Origin: Sympetrum striolatum
Taxonomy: Eukaryota; Arthropoda; Insecta; Odonata; Libellulidae
NCBI GenBank assembly: GCA_947579665.1
Contig: OX388344.1
Location: forward strand, 11,650,346-11,714,345
Length of the DNA stretch: 64,000 bases
Reading direction: 5' to 3'
In this document: positions 1 through 13,500 of the stretch, in pieces
Layout: the number at the start of each line of letters is the position of its first letter
Position numbering within the stretch: position 1 is the first letter of the stretch
Position numbers and translations under genes: made by a program
The notes under the pieces: generated by a model
The model's input: the letters and a program-made list of their open reading frames with translations, nothing else
The model's database searches: none
What the model was told of the DNA's origin: nothing

Positions 1-497
1 ATTTCTGATTGTTTCGTTATCAATTTTGTAAAACAACTTTTTCTCAAAAATTGACGTGAAAACGCGAACTTGGTCTGGTTATGTAGGATGTTTAATAGTT
101 TATAACTTACGTTATCTATTAATGACCGATATATTTTATACGAATTCGTCTTTAACGTTGAATACGCTCCCCGAAAGTGTTGTCTGAGTCTAGGGTCGGC
201 TCCGTTGCTTATAAAATATCATTATGAATCTATGAACTATTTGTCACCATTTTGTGGACCCTGAGTGTGTAGTTATCACAATGTCTATTATTTGGATAAA
301 ATAATATTTCTGTGCAAATCTGAAACACCCAGGAAAAATGAAAATATTATTACCCTGGAAAACTCAGGGAATTTCTTAATCGATAGAAAGGCTGAACAAA
401 GATTATTTCGATTTTTGAAAGTCTCAGGGCGTCCTAGCCATGAATTCTTCCTTCCGTGCCATAATAACATGAAAGTAAGGACCTCTGTTATCCGTAG
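1..497. other. Non-coding, probable SERAC1 intron
   Basis: This stretch lies upstream of the first recognisable SERAC1-like exon. An open frame runs through part of it (from about 265), but only the part after the splice acceptor ending at 497 resembles a known protein. I see no promoter or repeat I can name. It is probably intron. Confidence 0.4.
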
Positions 498-625
498 CAC
501 GACCATGGAGGAGCGTAGCGAGGAGATGGTGGAGCATTTGAAGAGGCTGGGTGTGGGCAGAAGGCCGATCGTGTGGGTTGGACATTCCAAAGGAGGTCTC
601 TTCGTCAAGCAGATGCTCGTCAATG
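498..625 (+). CDS. SERAC1: SERAC1-like exon with lipase nucleophile motif
   Basis: This exon encodes about 43 residues of a SERAC1-like alpha/beta-hydrolase. It starts after a TAG acceptor at 495-497 and ends before a GTGAGT donor at 626. The translation runs TMEERSEEMVEHLKRLGVG, then RRPIVWVGHSKGGLFVKQML. GHSKG is the G-x-S-x-G nucleophile elbow of serine lipases, and the preceding RPIVW strand plus following GG-VK fit SERAC1. In animals SERAC1 acts at mitochondria-ER contacts in phosphatidylglycerol/cardiolipin remodelling and sterol trafficking. The exon ends in phase 1, which joins cleanly to the exon at 1755. No earlier exon (N-terminal ARM-like region) was recognised, so the gene either begins before this window or is fragmentary. 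Confidence 0.75.
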
Positions 626-1754
626 GTGAGTCAAAACATCCAACTCCTCTCTGATATGCCATTTATAAAGCGCTAGTCAAATGTCTTTGCCAAGAGGTTT
701 TCCTTAATCGAACCGAATTCTTTCAAAAGATATTCGAAATGAAATTATAATTTAAAAATTCGTGGAGCCCTTCTTTGACCACTTCGCACATTTTTTTAAA
801 GGAATTGCGCTGTTTATGCTTCAGTGGGCATCTCCGTTCCATACCAATTGCAGTCACTTCACCTTTGTGCTGTCCTTCCACCCGCTCATGTCTCCCATAG
901 GTTTCCCGACGTACATCAATAAGTGCCTCATTACCAACTTCATTTGCGTTCAATTTGAAGCACTCGGCTGTCTTCACGGAATCGAGCACTTGTAAACCAT
1001 TTTTGTGCCATATTTTCTTTTCTTATAGGAGACTTCAGAAATAACACTTTCAATATCAATTAAATTCTTTGCACAATTCCTTACTTGTCTCGCTTTCCGC
1101 CAATTCATGCATGGCATATCACTTTAAAACAGCTAAGAGTTGAAAAGGAAAAATCTATAATTTACGCATCGAGAAATATTTTGAGTACTAATTTTTTAAG
1201 ATTTATTTGTATTTTGCTCAATTATTATTTAGAAGTTTTTCGCAAGTTTCAAACCGGACAGTGAATGATCGAATGAATGTGAGCCTTTCGGTTTGGGAGT
1301 TCATTAAATGATCCATTCATTGCCAAGAGACTGCCTCATCCTTAGCAATGAAATAATATGAACGTGTTTTTCTACACACGATTTCAACTGTCTTTCGATT
1401 TTCATTCTTTCGGACCTATCTTCATTGCTCTTACATTGAGCTTCCGAAAACGATCTAATCTGAATCTGCTCATTACAAATGTAGCGAAGGTACATTCACG
1501 GAATGTGATGCTTGGATGAGGCTTTCATTTATATTTACAAATGAGCAATTAAGTCTGTAACTGGACCCGGAAAAGCTTGAAACCGGAAACTCTTGGACGC
1601 CCCTAGTAAAATTCGCATCTTCCGGAAAGGAGAATAATTCACCACTTCCGGTTCGTGAATACCTTCATCACTGTTTGGCAGACATTGTTGAAGCCTTCTT
1701 AGCACGGTTCGCCTATGTGTCCAACATGATTAATCGGCTCTTTTCTTGCATTAG
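626..1754 (+). other. SERAC1 intron
   Basis: This intron runs between two in-phase SERAC1 exons, with donor GTGAGT and acceptor TTCTTGCATTAG. I see no coding sequence or recognisable repeat inside it. Confidence 0.6.
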
Positions 1755-1904
1755 CAAAGGACAGTGGTGATCAGTCTTTGTCCGGCTTCTACCGCTTCAC
1801 CAAGGCCATCATGTTCTACAGCGTTCCGCACAGGGGGTCTTTCCTAGCCTCACTCAACCTGCCGTTCCTCAAGCAGTCCGTAGAACTCACCGAAGTAATG
1901 AAAG
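1755..1904 (+). CDS. SERAC1: SERAC1-like exon, central hydrolase core
   Basis: This 150-bp exon encodes AKDSGDQSLSGFYRFTKAIM, then FYSVPHRGSFLASL and the remainder up to TEVMK. The strand-loop element FYSVPH-GS follows the nucleophile elbow at the expected distance in SERAC1. Acceptor TAG ends at 1754 and donor GTCTGT begins at 1905. Both junctions are phase 1, so the reading frame from the previous exon is kept. The family normally continues for roughly 80-100 more residues, including the catalytic Asp/His and a conserved NICKP-type motif. I could not find that exon before the next gene starts at 4302. Confidence 0.75.
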
Positions 1905-4301
1905 GTCTGTGCACCTCCATCTCTAATCCACGGGAGAAATAAAGAAAATCCGACGGCAGCGCTAAACATCCTTATTTTACGGAATCTCAAGAGTTCGATA
2001 TCAGACGATCTTTAAAGAAATTCAAGTGAACTTCGCATGAAATTCATGCAAAGATCGTTCGTGTGGTTTGCAGATATTTCGTAAATAGCACGAGTCGAGC
2101 GAAATAAATATAATGATAGAGAAAGATCGATCGCTGGGAATTGTTCCAAACGCTCTTATCCTACATCGATTCTTTGTCAACCTTCGAAAATTATAAGAAA
2201 GAAACCGCCTCCAAATTAACCATAACCGATTTATGCAATACATTTCAAATGAACGAGTAAAATACAACTCATGAAACCTCTATTTTGTAAGAAAAACAAA
2301 GTTCTATGAACGCTCAGTAAGTATATTTGTGTGTACGATAATAAATTAATTAAACTGGTGAAGGACTCCTGCATTACTGTAAGAAATTTAAAATTAATAC
2401 AACATACGATGCAAATGCAGTTTCACTTAGCACAGTTAAAACGGGCAACTTTACGGGAAAAGTAACGCAATATCCCTTAACTTGGCCGTGCGATACAAGA
2501 GAAAGCGCCGAAAATACTGCAATATCCGTCAGTTTCAGTTTTGTTTGTAACTGTCGAAGTCTGATGATTTTCCAGAAAGTTAAATGAGACGCACTTAAAT
2601 GCATTGAAAAACAGAATTCCAGTGTAAAAACGTTCGAGTGCATTTAGACATTACAACGTCAAAACCGCATGCAAAGTGAAATATTTTACATTTAAGTCTT
2701 AAAAAATTTAAAACATAGAAGCTTTCACAATGAAAGATTCATCGCATAAATGTGTATAAATATTTAAATATCAGATTAAGAATGTGACGACAATGCCATG
2801 TATTTGTAGTTCGATGAAATAAATTAATGGAGGCTTTAGTAAACAGTCATAAAAATTATTACGTAGGCACCTATACAGATATAGACCAAATCGCAAGTGC
2901 TAGTATCATATGATGTATCAATGTAATATTACATTTAGCATCGCACGTTAAGATGAAGCAATTTAGACTTTTGTAGCGTCATGCTTACGAGAAATAGATA
3001 AGCACCAATAGTTAGTACACAAGAAATTATCGGTGCAGCAGCATCCAGATGACTGAGTCCTTGATAAAATATCAACTGTTATTAACAGAATTTACAAATT
3101 TGTGATTTCATCATGTACTTCCTAATCATCGATCCTTTCTGTTTTGATTGATGTTTAATGAATGAGAGTTTTACTGCTCTACCATTTTTAGAGTAAATTT
3201 CCAAATTATTTAAATTCCTTTGGAAACAGATAGTGACGTGCAGATAAGAGTTACTGTCAACAAGCTCTTGGACTGATTGGAGCTATGAAGAACTGATATG
3301 TTGAAAACAATGACTATGATTTTATTGATTCTGATGTTCTATGATGATAATATATATTGCATTAAATAGGTTACTTATAATCTTCTTTTATGGAATACAT
3401 GGAAGATTTTCCTATCCTTCTCTGTTATAACAAGTATTAAATGAATTGATTGGGAGGTTTTCCTCAAACTAGATTAAATTTAAGTTTTTATTTAAAATAC
3501 TTTACCTTAATCTATTTTACATTCCTATTGATTATTCACTGAATAAAATTAAAAGGTTGCCAGTAACAGCTCAAAGAGCAAGAGTATTGGCAGTATTGAA
3601 CAAACTGACTTACGTTGCTGGGTTTAAAATAAATCTACATGACAAAAAGTTTAGCTTCAGTTGTGAAAAACTGTTGAGAATAAACATTTCTTTAATAAAT
3701 CATTATCATATATAAAATAATAATTTCAAATCTTTCTTCTTTCTTCAACCAGTAGAATTTCTTCAGAAAGTTCCATCAATTCAGTTTCCTGCCTCCTAAA
3801 ATGATTTGTGGAGAGGAATGCAAAGAGAGTGCCATATTTCATTTTTGGAGAGTGATTTTTGGGTTTTAAAAATAGTATTGGGGAAACTCACTTATTTTCC
3901 CACTTTCTCTGATTAGCTAATTCAACCTGGGGATATTATTACTCAATCTTCAAGTAATTGAGCAATAGAAATGCATTGGAGGGCATTTGCCTACTGCAGA
4001 CTTTTAGTGGAACTAGGAATAAGAAAGGACTTTTCATCTAATGACATTTCAATCTTCAATAATAATCTTAATAATAATTTCAATATTCAATGACATAACA
4101 ATCTTAGTCTTCAGCAGATTAAAATTCTAATTTCCTCTTTACCTATCAGTAGGGATTAGCTGGAGAAATAATTTTTACTGACATTTTATAGAATCAGGAG
4201 ACAAAATCAGTATAATGAAAAACATTTGGTGAATTTATGAATTTCTAATTCTATTTACCACTAAAATTATGTAATAACTTATTTTTTATGTATCCATTAA
4301 G
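1905..4301. other. AT-rich gap between SERAC1 and PIPOX exons
   Basis: No plus-strand coding exon is recognisable in these 2.4 kb. The stretch should hold the C-terminal end of SERAC1 and the N-terminal FAD-binding exon of PIPOX if both genes were complete and adjacent, but neither was found. It is AT-rich and holds no repeat I can name. Confidence 0.5.
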
Positions 4302-4520
4302 GAAACAGGAGCATTATATATAGCTGAGGGTAAATGAAAGAAAGATTTGAACAGTTTAGCTAGAAACCTCAGTAAATATCCTAATGTGGACTACAAGATG
4401 ATGAATTCAAAGGAGATAGCTCAGAAATTTCCCCAAATGAGATATGGCAATGAGTATAGTGGCTGTTGGGAAAAGAATGCAGGTGTATTATTTGCAGATA
4501 AATGCCTGTCTACTGTTCAA
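4302..4520 (+). CDS. PIPOX: PIPOX exon (first visible), contains in-frame TGA
   Basis: The exon reads ETGALYIAEGK, a TGA at 4335-4337, then KKDLNSLARNLSKYPNVDYK and onward to the GCWEKNAGVLFADK block. The donor GTAAGT starts at 4521 in phase 0. The acceptor is chosen as AG at 4300-4301, because ETGALYI aligns with the family's conserved (Q/E)TG strand; a second AG lies at 4307-4308. The residues on both sides of the TGA fit the family in the same frame, so the stop is a point change rather than a frameshift. Confidence 0.75.
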
Positions 4521-7500
4521 GTAAGTATATTTAATAGTAGCATAGGTCCATATTTCCATACAAAAAGGGGCAAAATACAAAAACTTTTAAGTCAATGATA
4601 ATAATAGTTTATCAACTGAAGAGCCATAGGCTAACACACTTGATGTTAACATTGAAATATTTTAAAAAATTAGTTAAGGGGGTCCTCTACTCTCAAGGCC
4701 TGAAATTGAGGGGTTTTTGGGGAATAAATTGGGATGGATCCACTGCATAGATTTTAAAGAAGTTTTTTTTATTTCGAAGATACATCTTTTGACTTTTCAA
4801 TTTTACTTTTAAAGACGAAAAAAAATGACTCTCGCGACCTTGAAACGTCATTGATGACATTGATGTTGAAACTGCATGGGTCCCGCTTAAGTAAAGTTTT
4901 GTCCAATTGGGTAATCTGTAATCAGAAAATTGATATTCTTCATAATCATAGTTACGTTGGCTATGTTTTCCCGAGGCAGATTTTTTTTATTTTGCAATTT
5001 GTAAAAGTTATGCAACGATTTGTAAAAATTTCCAATTTTTACTTCATTTTTTGACCTATTAGAGGCTATAAAAATGGAACAAAAAAAAATTGCAAATCGT
5101 ACTCGGGAAAACATAGCGGTATGTTTCCTGAATAATTGAAAGAAAAAATCATTGAATTCGGCCCGATACTTTTATGAGAAGTCTTACTCGGCAGCTAAAG
5201 AAACACTACTTTCAGGAAAACGCGTTTAAAGATAATTTACGGTGTATAACTTGGGAGTTAATCTGCTATACCAGGGCCGTAGATTTCTCCTTCCTAATCA
5301 TGATGATGTTCTTGGTTGTCCACATTCTTCTCCTTCTGTTCTATTCGGGCCTGTTTTGCCGCGTGACTCACTCTGCGTTCGGCGCGATCGACACGTTCCC
5401 CGCCGAGTCGAGTTGCAGCTTCAGTCCCCAAGGTAATTCCCATCACCTCCATAGCGTGCAAGAGAGATGAAAATCCTTCGTTGAAAATGCTGACTGCCCA
5501 ATAAGCCACAACATTGACCACCTGCCTGCCACAATGCAAGTTTTGTTGGCGCTAAGGCCCAAATGCCACTATTCAGAGACTAATTGTTGCTTTGGGTGAG
5601 AGCTCCTAAGCATCTTTCTAATAAATCATTAGATGATAGACTATCGTAGATGGGTTTCAATAATTTTACGATGGAAGGAGCGATGGGTATCTTGTCATGT
5701 TCGAAAGTCTCTAAAGTTCCTTTTGCCACGGCCTGACGACACTTGCACCAACTGCCCTCGCCGGGGGGACACTTTGAGTGTTGTTATTTTCTACAGAATT
5801 TGAGTTCCTCCGAATCGCCAGCCCATAAAATTTAGTTAGTTCGCGGATTAATTTGCGGGCTCGCACAGAGCGATCTGTCGCGGCGAGCCGGCGATCTATT
5901 TGTATGATGCATTATTTTGTAGTGGCGACACGCAAGCCTAAGAAATGAAAACTTATCTTCCAACCACGAGGCCTTGTTCACTCTCTCCTGTGCTGCGATT
6001 GTACTATTATCAGTCGCATATTTAGCACTCTCTCCTGCCCCACGATTGTGCTAATCAGTTGCATATTCAGCACTCTGCCCTGCGCCGCGAGTGTGATATC
6101 ATCGGTCGCTATTTCATCTCTCTCTAGGATGTCGGCCACTTTTGGCCATGTAATGCTTTTGTTCGCAATAAACGCATAAAGCCCATCTCCATCTGGTTTT
6201 CGTAATAGAGATTTTACCTTCGGCACCGTATCACACTAAAATTGCATCATTGAAATCACGCAGAACGCGATCTGTCGTAGCGAGCCAGTCTTGATCAAGG
6301 CAGGCTGCCATCCTTTTGTATAAAATTACAGAATTGTACAAAATATCCGAAAATTATTGAATTACAGAATTAAAAAATTTAAAAATTACAGATTTCTACC
6401 TAGACAAGCGCCGTCATGAGCTGTTTTCCAGGGAATTCGGATGAAAATCAGAAGGACTGAATGGTGGGTATTTATTCTATTACAGAGGTACCAAGGCTGG
6501 ATAAACTTGGATGCATTAGATTTTTAATCAACAAGAAATTGAAAAATAAAATGGTAAAAATCAAAGTTCAACCTGGCAGGATTCACAAACTCAAGATAAA
6601 TGAGCATTATTCAGTACAAATCATGCGAGTTACGATGATTCGACTTACAACCAAGCTTCTATAGTTAACTAAGAATATGGTTTCATATGTATTTAACAAT
6701 ATGCTGAGAGATGAAAAAAGGGCATAAAATTATATTAAGGAAAGCTAAATAAAAGACATGAAGATTAAAAGTAACTTCTATTTTTTATGTTAAATTAAAG
6801 AAGTTAAAATTATTTAATGAAATTGAGCTACCTCTATTTTTGAGCAAGATGGCATACATAGAAAGTGTTTTTATCGTAATCTGCCAAAACTATGAATATC
6901 TGACTTATGTCCAAACTGACTTACAACTTGACTGTCAAAACCATATGTGGTTGTAAGTGGACTGTAGTGCGGAAGTAAGTTGCTGAATTTACCCATGCTT
7001 TTGAGTTAATAAACTAAATTTACAGATATACAGTATAAAATTCACTATTAAACATACTATTTTAAGAATTGTGAACTAATCCTAGTATAGTAAGACTCTT
7101 TCCTTAAGTTAAGCAATCAAATAAATAGTATTAGTAATAATTCAGTGCAGCAATAATATCAGTAATAAAATAAGATAATGCAACAAACAGAAAGGTCTTT
7201 ACTTGCACTTAATAATATATTTGTGGAAGATAATAGATATAAATGTCACTATGACAAGATTGGTCAGCATTAAAATTACTCTAAGCCGAGGTAAAATTTG
7301 TAAATTACTTTGTAAATTAGTGGATATTTCATGCTACTTCTTTTAATGATCCTAGTATTATATGAGCTGAAGTTTCCAGCCATTCCAGAGAGGTAACAAA
7401 TGTTACATTTTTTAGTCAAATTTCCTATCACACGAAATACACATTTCAAGAAAAAAAATATTCCAAATCTTGATCTTTCTTTTGAATATTTTTATCCATT

Positions 7501-10500
7501 TCAAAAGATATTATTCATATACTATATAGGATGTCTCAGTGCAATATTCCAGAACTTCTAGGAAGGGTAAGGTGCACTCAGATGACTCGGAATCAAATAT
7601 CAATTCAGGGTGGGAACCTGATGCAGTGGTGTACACAAAAATAAAAAGACAATTTAATGAATATTCATTTTTTATAATAAGTTCACATGAACAAATGTAA
7701 ATTGGGTGAAACACTATCTTGACCCATGTTAAAGCATTTCAGACCCTGAACAATATATCTGAATTATCTTAATTTAAAGTAGCCTTATATAGGGATTTCA
7801 TGCTTTTCACATCTGTAGTTCTATTTAGCACGTTTCAGTATCAGTAGCAATGATGATAGCTTTTCTTAACTAATGAGAAGATAGCATGTATCATACATCA
7901 TGAAGTCTTTCCTAAATAGTTACTTATCATTTTAATGTAAAATATTTCTCTTTTAAAACATGTCAAATTTCTTAAGGAAAGGGCGTAAGATGAATTTGCA
8001 AGAAATGACATGCACCTGGAAGCAATCCAAATGGACATGCATTAAGTATGATAAGATTAGGACTTCAACCTTTAAGGGGAATCTTGTTTCTATCGCATCG
8101 AAGGGTGTTAGTCATGAAGGAAGATCATGGCTGTGGATGATATTCCTAAACAGCATGTTTTGCAAGTTAGCACAATTGGTTAGTACCTGGCATGTGGAAG
8201 ATTCTCGTTTGTGTCTTGGTCTTGTTAGACTTTTCACCATGAGATATTCCATTCAGTACTTCCAAGTGGTCTTTATCTTTCTTTTAAAGGAGAGGCATCC
8301 ATCATAACTGTGGTTGTCAATGAGAAACTTCTTTCCACTAAATTTTACCAAATATTTTCCAAGTGTTTTTGATTTTGTGCTAAATAATACTTTTCATGTT
8401 AAGAAAAGATAATTTTTGGGAATTCATTTTTGTATAGTTTGCCTCTGGAAGGGGGATCGTTAGGGTATTAATAAATAGTAATTTAAGGAAAAACGAACTT
8501 GAAAAAAGTCTGACTGGGCTGGGAATTGAACCTGGGATCTTCCTCTATCCGGGAGGCTGCCATAACCACTAGGCTACCAAGACGGAACAATTGCCCTTAT
8601 GCGCAATTTACCCTTTCCTTTGTAATAGTAATTTAGTTTTGTAAAAAGTAGTTGAATGCTGAAAAATGATTTTTGCAAGTTTTCTCTTAAAAAAATTTAC
8701 AACTGCTAACAGGTCTGTCATATGAATTAAAATTAACCTAAATTTAGCATATTTTTACTCTATAGTTTAAGATAAGCCTTGTTGATATCATGCAAACACA
8801 TAAAATTTATATTTATTCACTTTTCAGAGAAGATTTAAAGAATTAGGTGGAGTATTACTTGATGGCTTTGAAGTTAAGAACATACAACCTGGGCCTCCAG
8901 CAGTAGTGCAGGGTGCAAAAATGGTGAAAAATAAAACAGAAAGAAGAGAAGAATCGTACTCAGCAAAGGCAGTCATCATTTGTGCTGGACCATGGACAGG
9001 TCCTCTTGCAAAGAGGATTTTTTCATTGAATCTTCCCCTAACACCAAAGAGGATTGAGGTGATGTACTGGCAAATTAAAGACAAGCAAATGGGTGGGTTA
9101 CCAGTTATCTTTATTGATCTCATGAATGACGGAGAATACTATGGGTTGCCATCGTTAGAGTATCCTGGTATGGTGAAGGTGAGTGGCATTTAAAAGCCAT
9201 GGAAGATAATGGTTTTATTTTGAATATTAATTTCAGGAAATAAAATATAGGCATCTTCTTAAGAGATGATTCAGATACTAGGTTTCTTAGAATTTGTATA
9301 ACGATGAAAACTTACTTCTGTTTCAAATTCTGAGATTCCTCCCTTCCATCATTCTTGTCTTCAGCAGATTCTTCAAGGCAAGTGCACCCAATTCATTTCT
9401 CTCAAATGTTTTTAGAGGATTTCTCCCTTTACAGATTATTCTTCATATTTACATTCAACTCTTGATAGCAAATTCAATATCTGTGGTATCTTTCTAGATT
9501 TCTCTAAGGCATTTGATCTTGTGAACCACCAACTACTGGGTCAAAAACTTGACAGGATAGGTATTAGAGGCTCTCCAAAAAACTGGCTGCTGTCTTACTT
9601 GAAAAACAGATCTCAGCAAGTAACTGTCTACAAAGACAGTGTAAAATACACTTCCCCTCCCAAAACACTCAATCTTGGTGTTCCTCAGGGCTCTGTACTT
9701 GGTCCTACTCTATTCTTAACATACATAAATTATCTGCCTGATCATATAACTGGTTCACCTGGTAGCATCCCCATTTTATATGCTGACGATACAAATATTC
9801 TTTTTTCTTCTTCTACCCCTGAATCACTTTTTAACAAATGCAGTCTTGTTGCTGAGAAAATACATACGTGGTCACTCAATAATTTCCTTGGACTTAATCT
9901 CGATAAATCTTCAGTTATTCACTTCATTCCAAAAATAAACCAACTCAAAAATTAGATATTTCTTTAGATGGTAGCATTTTACCTCAGATTGACCATACGA
10001 TTTTTCTTGGTATACACATAAACTCTCAACTTTACTGGGATTCTCACATTGAATTTCTCTTAAAAAACTCAATGCTGTTTGTTTCCAAATTCGCAACATT
10101 CATTTTACCATTTCAATTGATGTCTTATTATCTATCTATTATGGTATCTTTTATCCTCATATTGTATACAGCATTCTGTTCTGGGGTTCGTCTTGCCATT
10201 CCATTAAATTATTCAAACTTCAAAAAAAAATTTTAAGACTAATATCTAACACTAACCTTGATGCTCCCTGCCTTCCCTTCTTTCAACAATTTTTGATTTT
10301 ACCTCTTCCTTGCATTTTTATTTTATTTTCAGTTTTACATCTTAAATCAAATCTTAAAAAATTCATAACAAATGCCGACATTTATACCGATAACACATGC
10401 AATAGTAACAATCTCCATATTTCCTATGTACAGACTACTCGATCCATCAATTGACCATTTCATCTTTCCATTACTTTATATAATGCACTTCCAGTAGAAA

Positions 10501-13500
10501 TAAAAAAATACTCAATATCTTGCTTCAAATCAAAGGTTAAGAACTTTCAATTTGGTAAAATGTTTTATTCTATCGATGCTTTTCTTTCTATTTATTGATT
10601 TTGTATTTGTCTTTTAATTTTGACTCCAGTGTATTGATGAAGCATATGCATGATCTCTAGCAAATAAGATTATTATTATTATTTAAGCTGATACAAATTG
10701 TTATAAATGAATGGATTAAGCAATCAAGATTCTAAAAATGATCCTTAGATTTAATATTATATACCTATGGATATTACAAATAAATTTCAGTTATGTACTT
10801 TAGTCATGCAAATTTAGAGAACAACAGAATTTATAATCTAATTTTCAACTTAATTTTCTGCCATTTTTGTATGGCCTCTTTTAGCATACATCTGAAAGAT
10901 TGATCTTGCTGATTCAAAGCTACATTTATCCCCTTACAAAATTATGTTAATCCAACTAGTATCATATGATGAATCTTACCTACTGAATTTAAGAATTACT
11001 GTATTTGACAGCATATAAGATGCACCTTTTTACCTAAATTATGTCTCGAAAAATTTCCCTGCCTCTTATATGTGAAGGTTCAACCTCCACAGGTTAACTT
11101 TCAACACTGAATGCTATTTTTAGCCCAGATGGTCTATACTACCTATTTCATAATTGCATTTAATGATTGTGTTAATATTTGGCTTTTACGAAACGTGACA
11201 ACTAAAAGAAACTACATTTTAAGTTATTGTGGTACCGCGCTTTCGCACGGACTATTAAAACTTTTTTCCTTGTGAGTGGCAAACTTAATGAGGGTGCACC
11301 TGATATGCCGTCAAATACGGTAATTTATTTATAAAATCGAACAATATATTAGAGTATAGATCATTTGGAGCAATTTTTACTGTTTTTGGATATTATAACA
11401 ACACAACAGAAAGAGAGATTATGGATTCAGAAAAATTCATTCAGATGAATGAGATTAATAAATTCAGCAAATTAAGACATGAATAATACAGAAGGGTGTT
11501 AAAGATACTCACAGGAGACAATTATTCTTTCCCTTTTGTACATGCAAATTTCTCAGCATGTATCACCTTTCATCTCATTATTGATGAACTTTCTTGTGAT
11601 TTATAGCTCTTCCAATATTCTTTCTTAAAGAGAAGAGTTCCTCTATGTTGAATGAATGAATTACTGTTGTGTAGTATTTGGAGCAATTTATTTATTTTAC
11701 TTTAATTATATCAAATCATCATAATTATATCTTTGTGATTTGAGAAGTCTTATAAAGTTATCAGAAAAAGAAAATGTGACGTGTGATCAATATTAACTGC
11801 ATAAAATCAATATGCTCTGATGTAATTTTTTCAAGGCCATTATAAGAAGGATAAGAAAAACTTTGTAGTTGAAAATGCATCCTTGGATTTGCTCCAAATT
11901 AGATATAATTCTTGATAAACTTTTCTGTCCATAGCTTTGCATGCATCACCAAGGATCAGCCGATCCAAATGAAAGGGATATTCTTTATCAGCAACATGAT
12001 CATAAGGGGATAATTGACTATGTAAAAAAACATTTCCCTACACTGGAGTCTCGCCCTGCAATCATTGAAACATGCATGTACACGGTGAGTTGCAATAACT
12101 TAAGTTATGAGGAGGCGTATCTCTTAATTTTACAGTTTACTAATATTTATTACATTCCAAAGATGTGACACAGGAAGGAGAAGTGAAGAAATCAGAGAAA
12201 TGATAAGATTTAAAATGGTTTTGAATAAACACTTTCACTTAAAAAATCCTGTATATGCCATACTTTCTATAACTATACCTTTCAAAACTAAGTTTCAACA
12301 AACATACCTATCAAAAGTAATGAAATAATAATGGTGAATTTATTTTCAATAAGATTGGTAATAACACTAACCAACATTCACAGAAGCTGAGGTTATTTAT
12401 TTTCTTTCTCTGCTGGGCAGCATTTTCATCCAGGCACACACTCTTATCAGCTCAAACTCTGCAACTCACTAAACCACTTGTCTTATAAGCCAAAACTTAA
12501 TTTGAGAGAAAAGAATCAAAGGCTCGAAATAAAACCTACCAGATCTGTTAAAAAAATATTAGACTAGTCTAACTATGTTAAATGGATCACAATGAAAGAG
12601 GTTGCACCTTTTATCGGCATCGACAAGGAGTAAAATGCTGCCTTTTTAAACAGCCACTTCCAGTTAGGGCAAACGTCAACCAATGAAAATCCGAGAGATG
12701 GAAGACCATTGATGTCAACAAGCAATGCTCATGTCAACATTATGAATGATTTGGAGTTTGTAAATTGTAGTATAACTGTCAGGAAGATTACCAATCAGTG
12801 TTCGATCATGTTTCATCAACTTGACAGAAAATTTGGCCTTCTACTGCAAGGGTTAATGGATGAACAGGGGCACAAATGAATGCTCAAAAACAACACTCCG
12901 GTAATAACCAGCCACCCTACTCTGCGGATCTTGCTCCAGCAGACTTCTTTCTAATTCCTAATTTGAAATTTTCCAAGTCAGACAGTCATTTTCACTGACG
13001 CAAGAAATTGTACCACAGGGGTGTGCAGACTCAGACAAAAGCCATTGTTGTGCCGAGACTAGACAAGGTGGAGCTATGATGAAGATCGCATTTTCCTCCT
13101 CATAGACGTCAATAAAATGTGCAGTCTCTTTCACTGCGATCCTTTAAGTGATTCACGCGTAGTAAGACCAGTCTCATCTTTTTTTGAACAGACCTTGTAT
13201 CATCATTGCAAACTTCCATCTAAACAATTCACCATAAAAATGAAGCTCTTTCAGAGATTCACTCTGGTTGAAAGGAGATATGATATGTGTTACAAAATTC
13301 CAAATTAATAACATTTAAAAGTACCTATTTCAAGACAAAAGTTACATTATATTCTCCAAACAGTTTTGAAATTCTATCCTGTATGGTTATTAAATAACAA
13401 ACTAAGTAAATAAGAAGGGATGGGAAAATAAGGTAAATCATCAGATTTCCAAGAAAGCATCTTTTAAACCTTTTTGGTTACTAATGTTAGAGGGATTGTA

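Noticed and set aside
2022..2267. Minus-strand frame containing NICKPHERSL, like the C-terminal motif of SERAC1
   Set aside because: It lies on the opposite strand from the SERAC1 exons, and the surrounding residues do not match the family. Treated as chance.
4335..4337. TGA read as selenocysteine in PIPOX
   Set aside because: The family has no Cys or Sec at this place and it is not a redox site. A SECIS element was not sought with a folding tool, but nothing suggests one.
7960..8307. 115-codon plus-strand frame in PIPOX intron 1
   Set aside because: No recognisable domain and no splice or promoter context. It probably arises by chance in intron sequence.
8510..8590. Functional tRNA gene on the minus strand
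   Set aside because: A and B boxes are present, but the acceptor arms do not pair and the sequence is enclosed with extra DNA by 12-bp TSDs, so it is a SINE.
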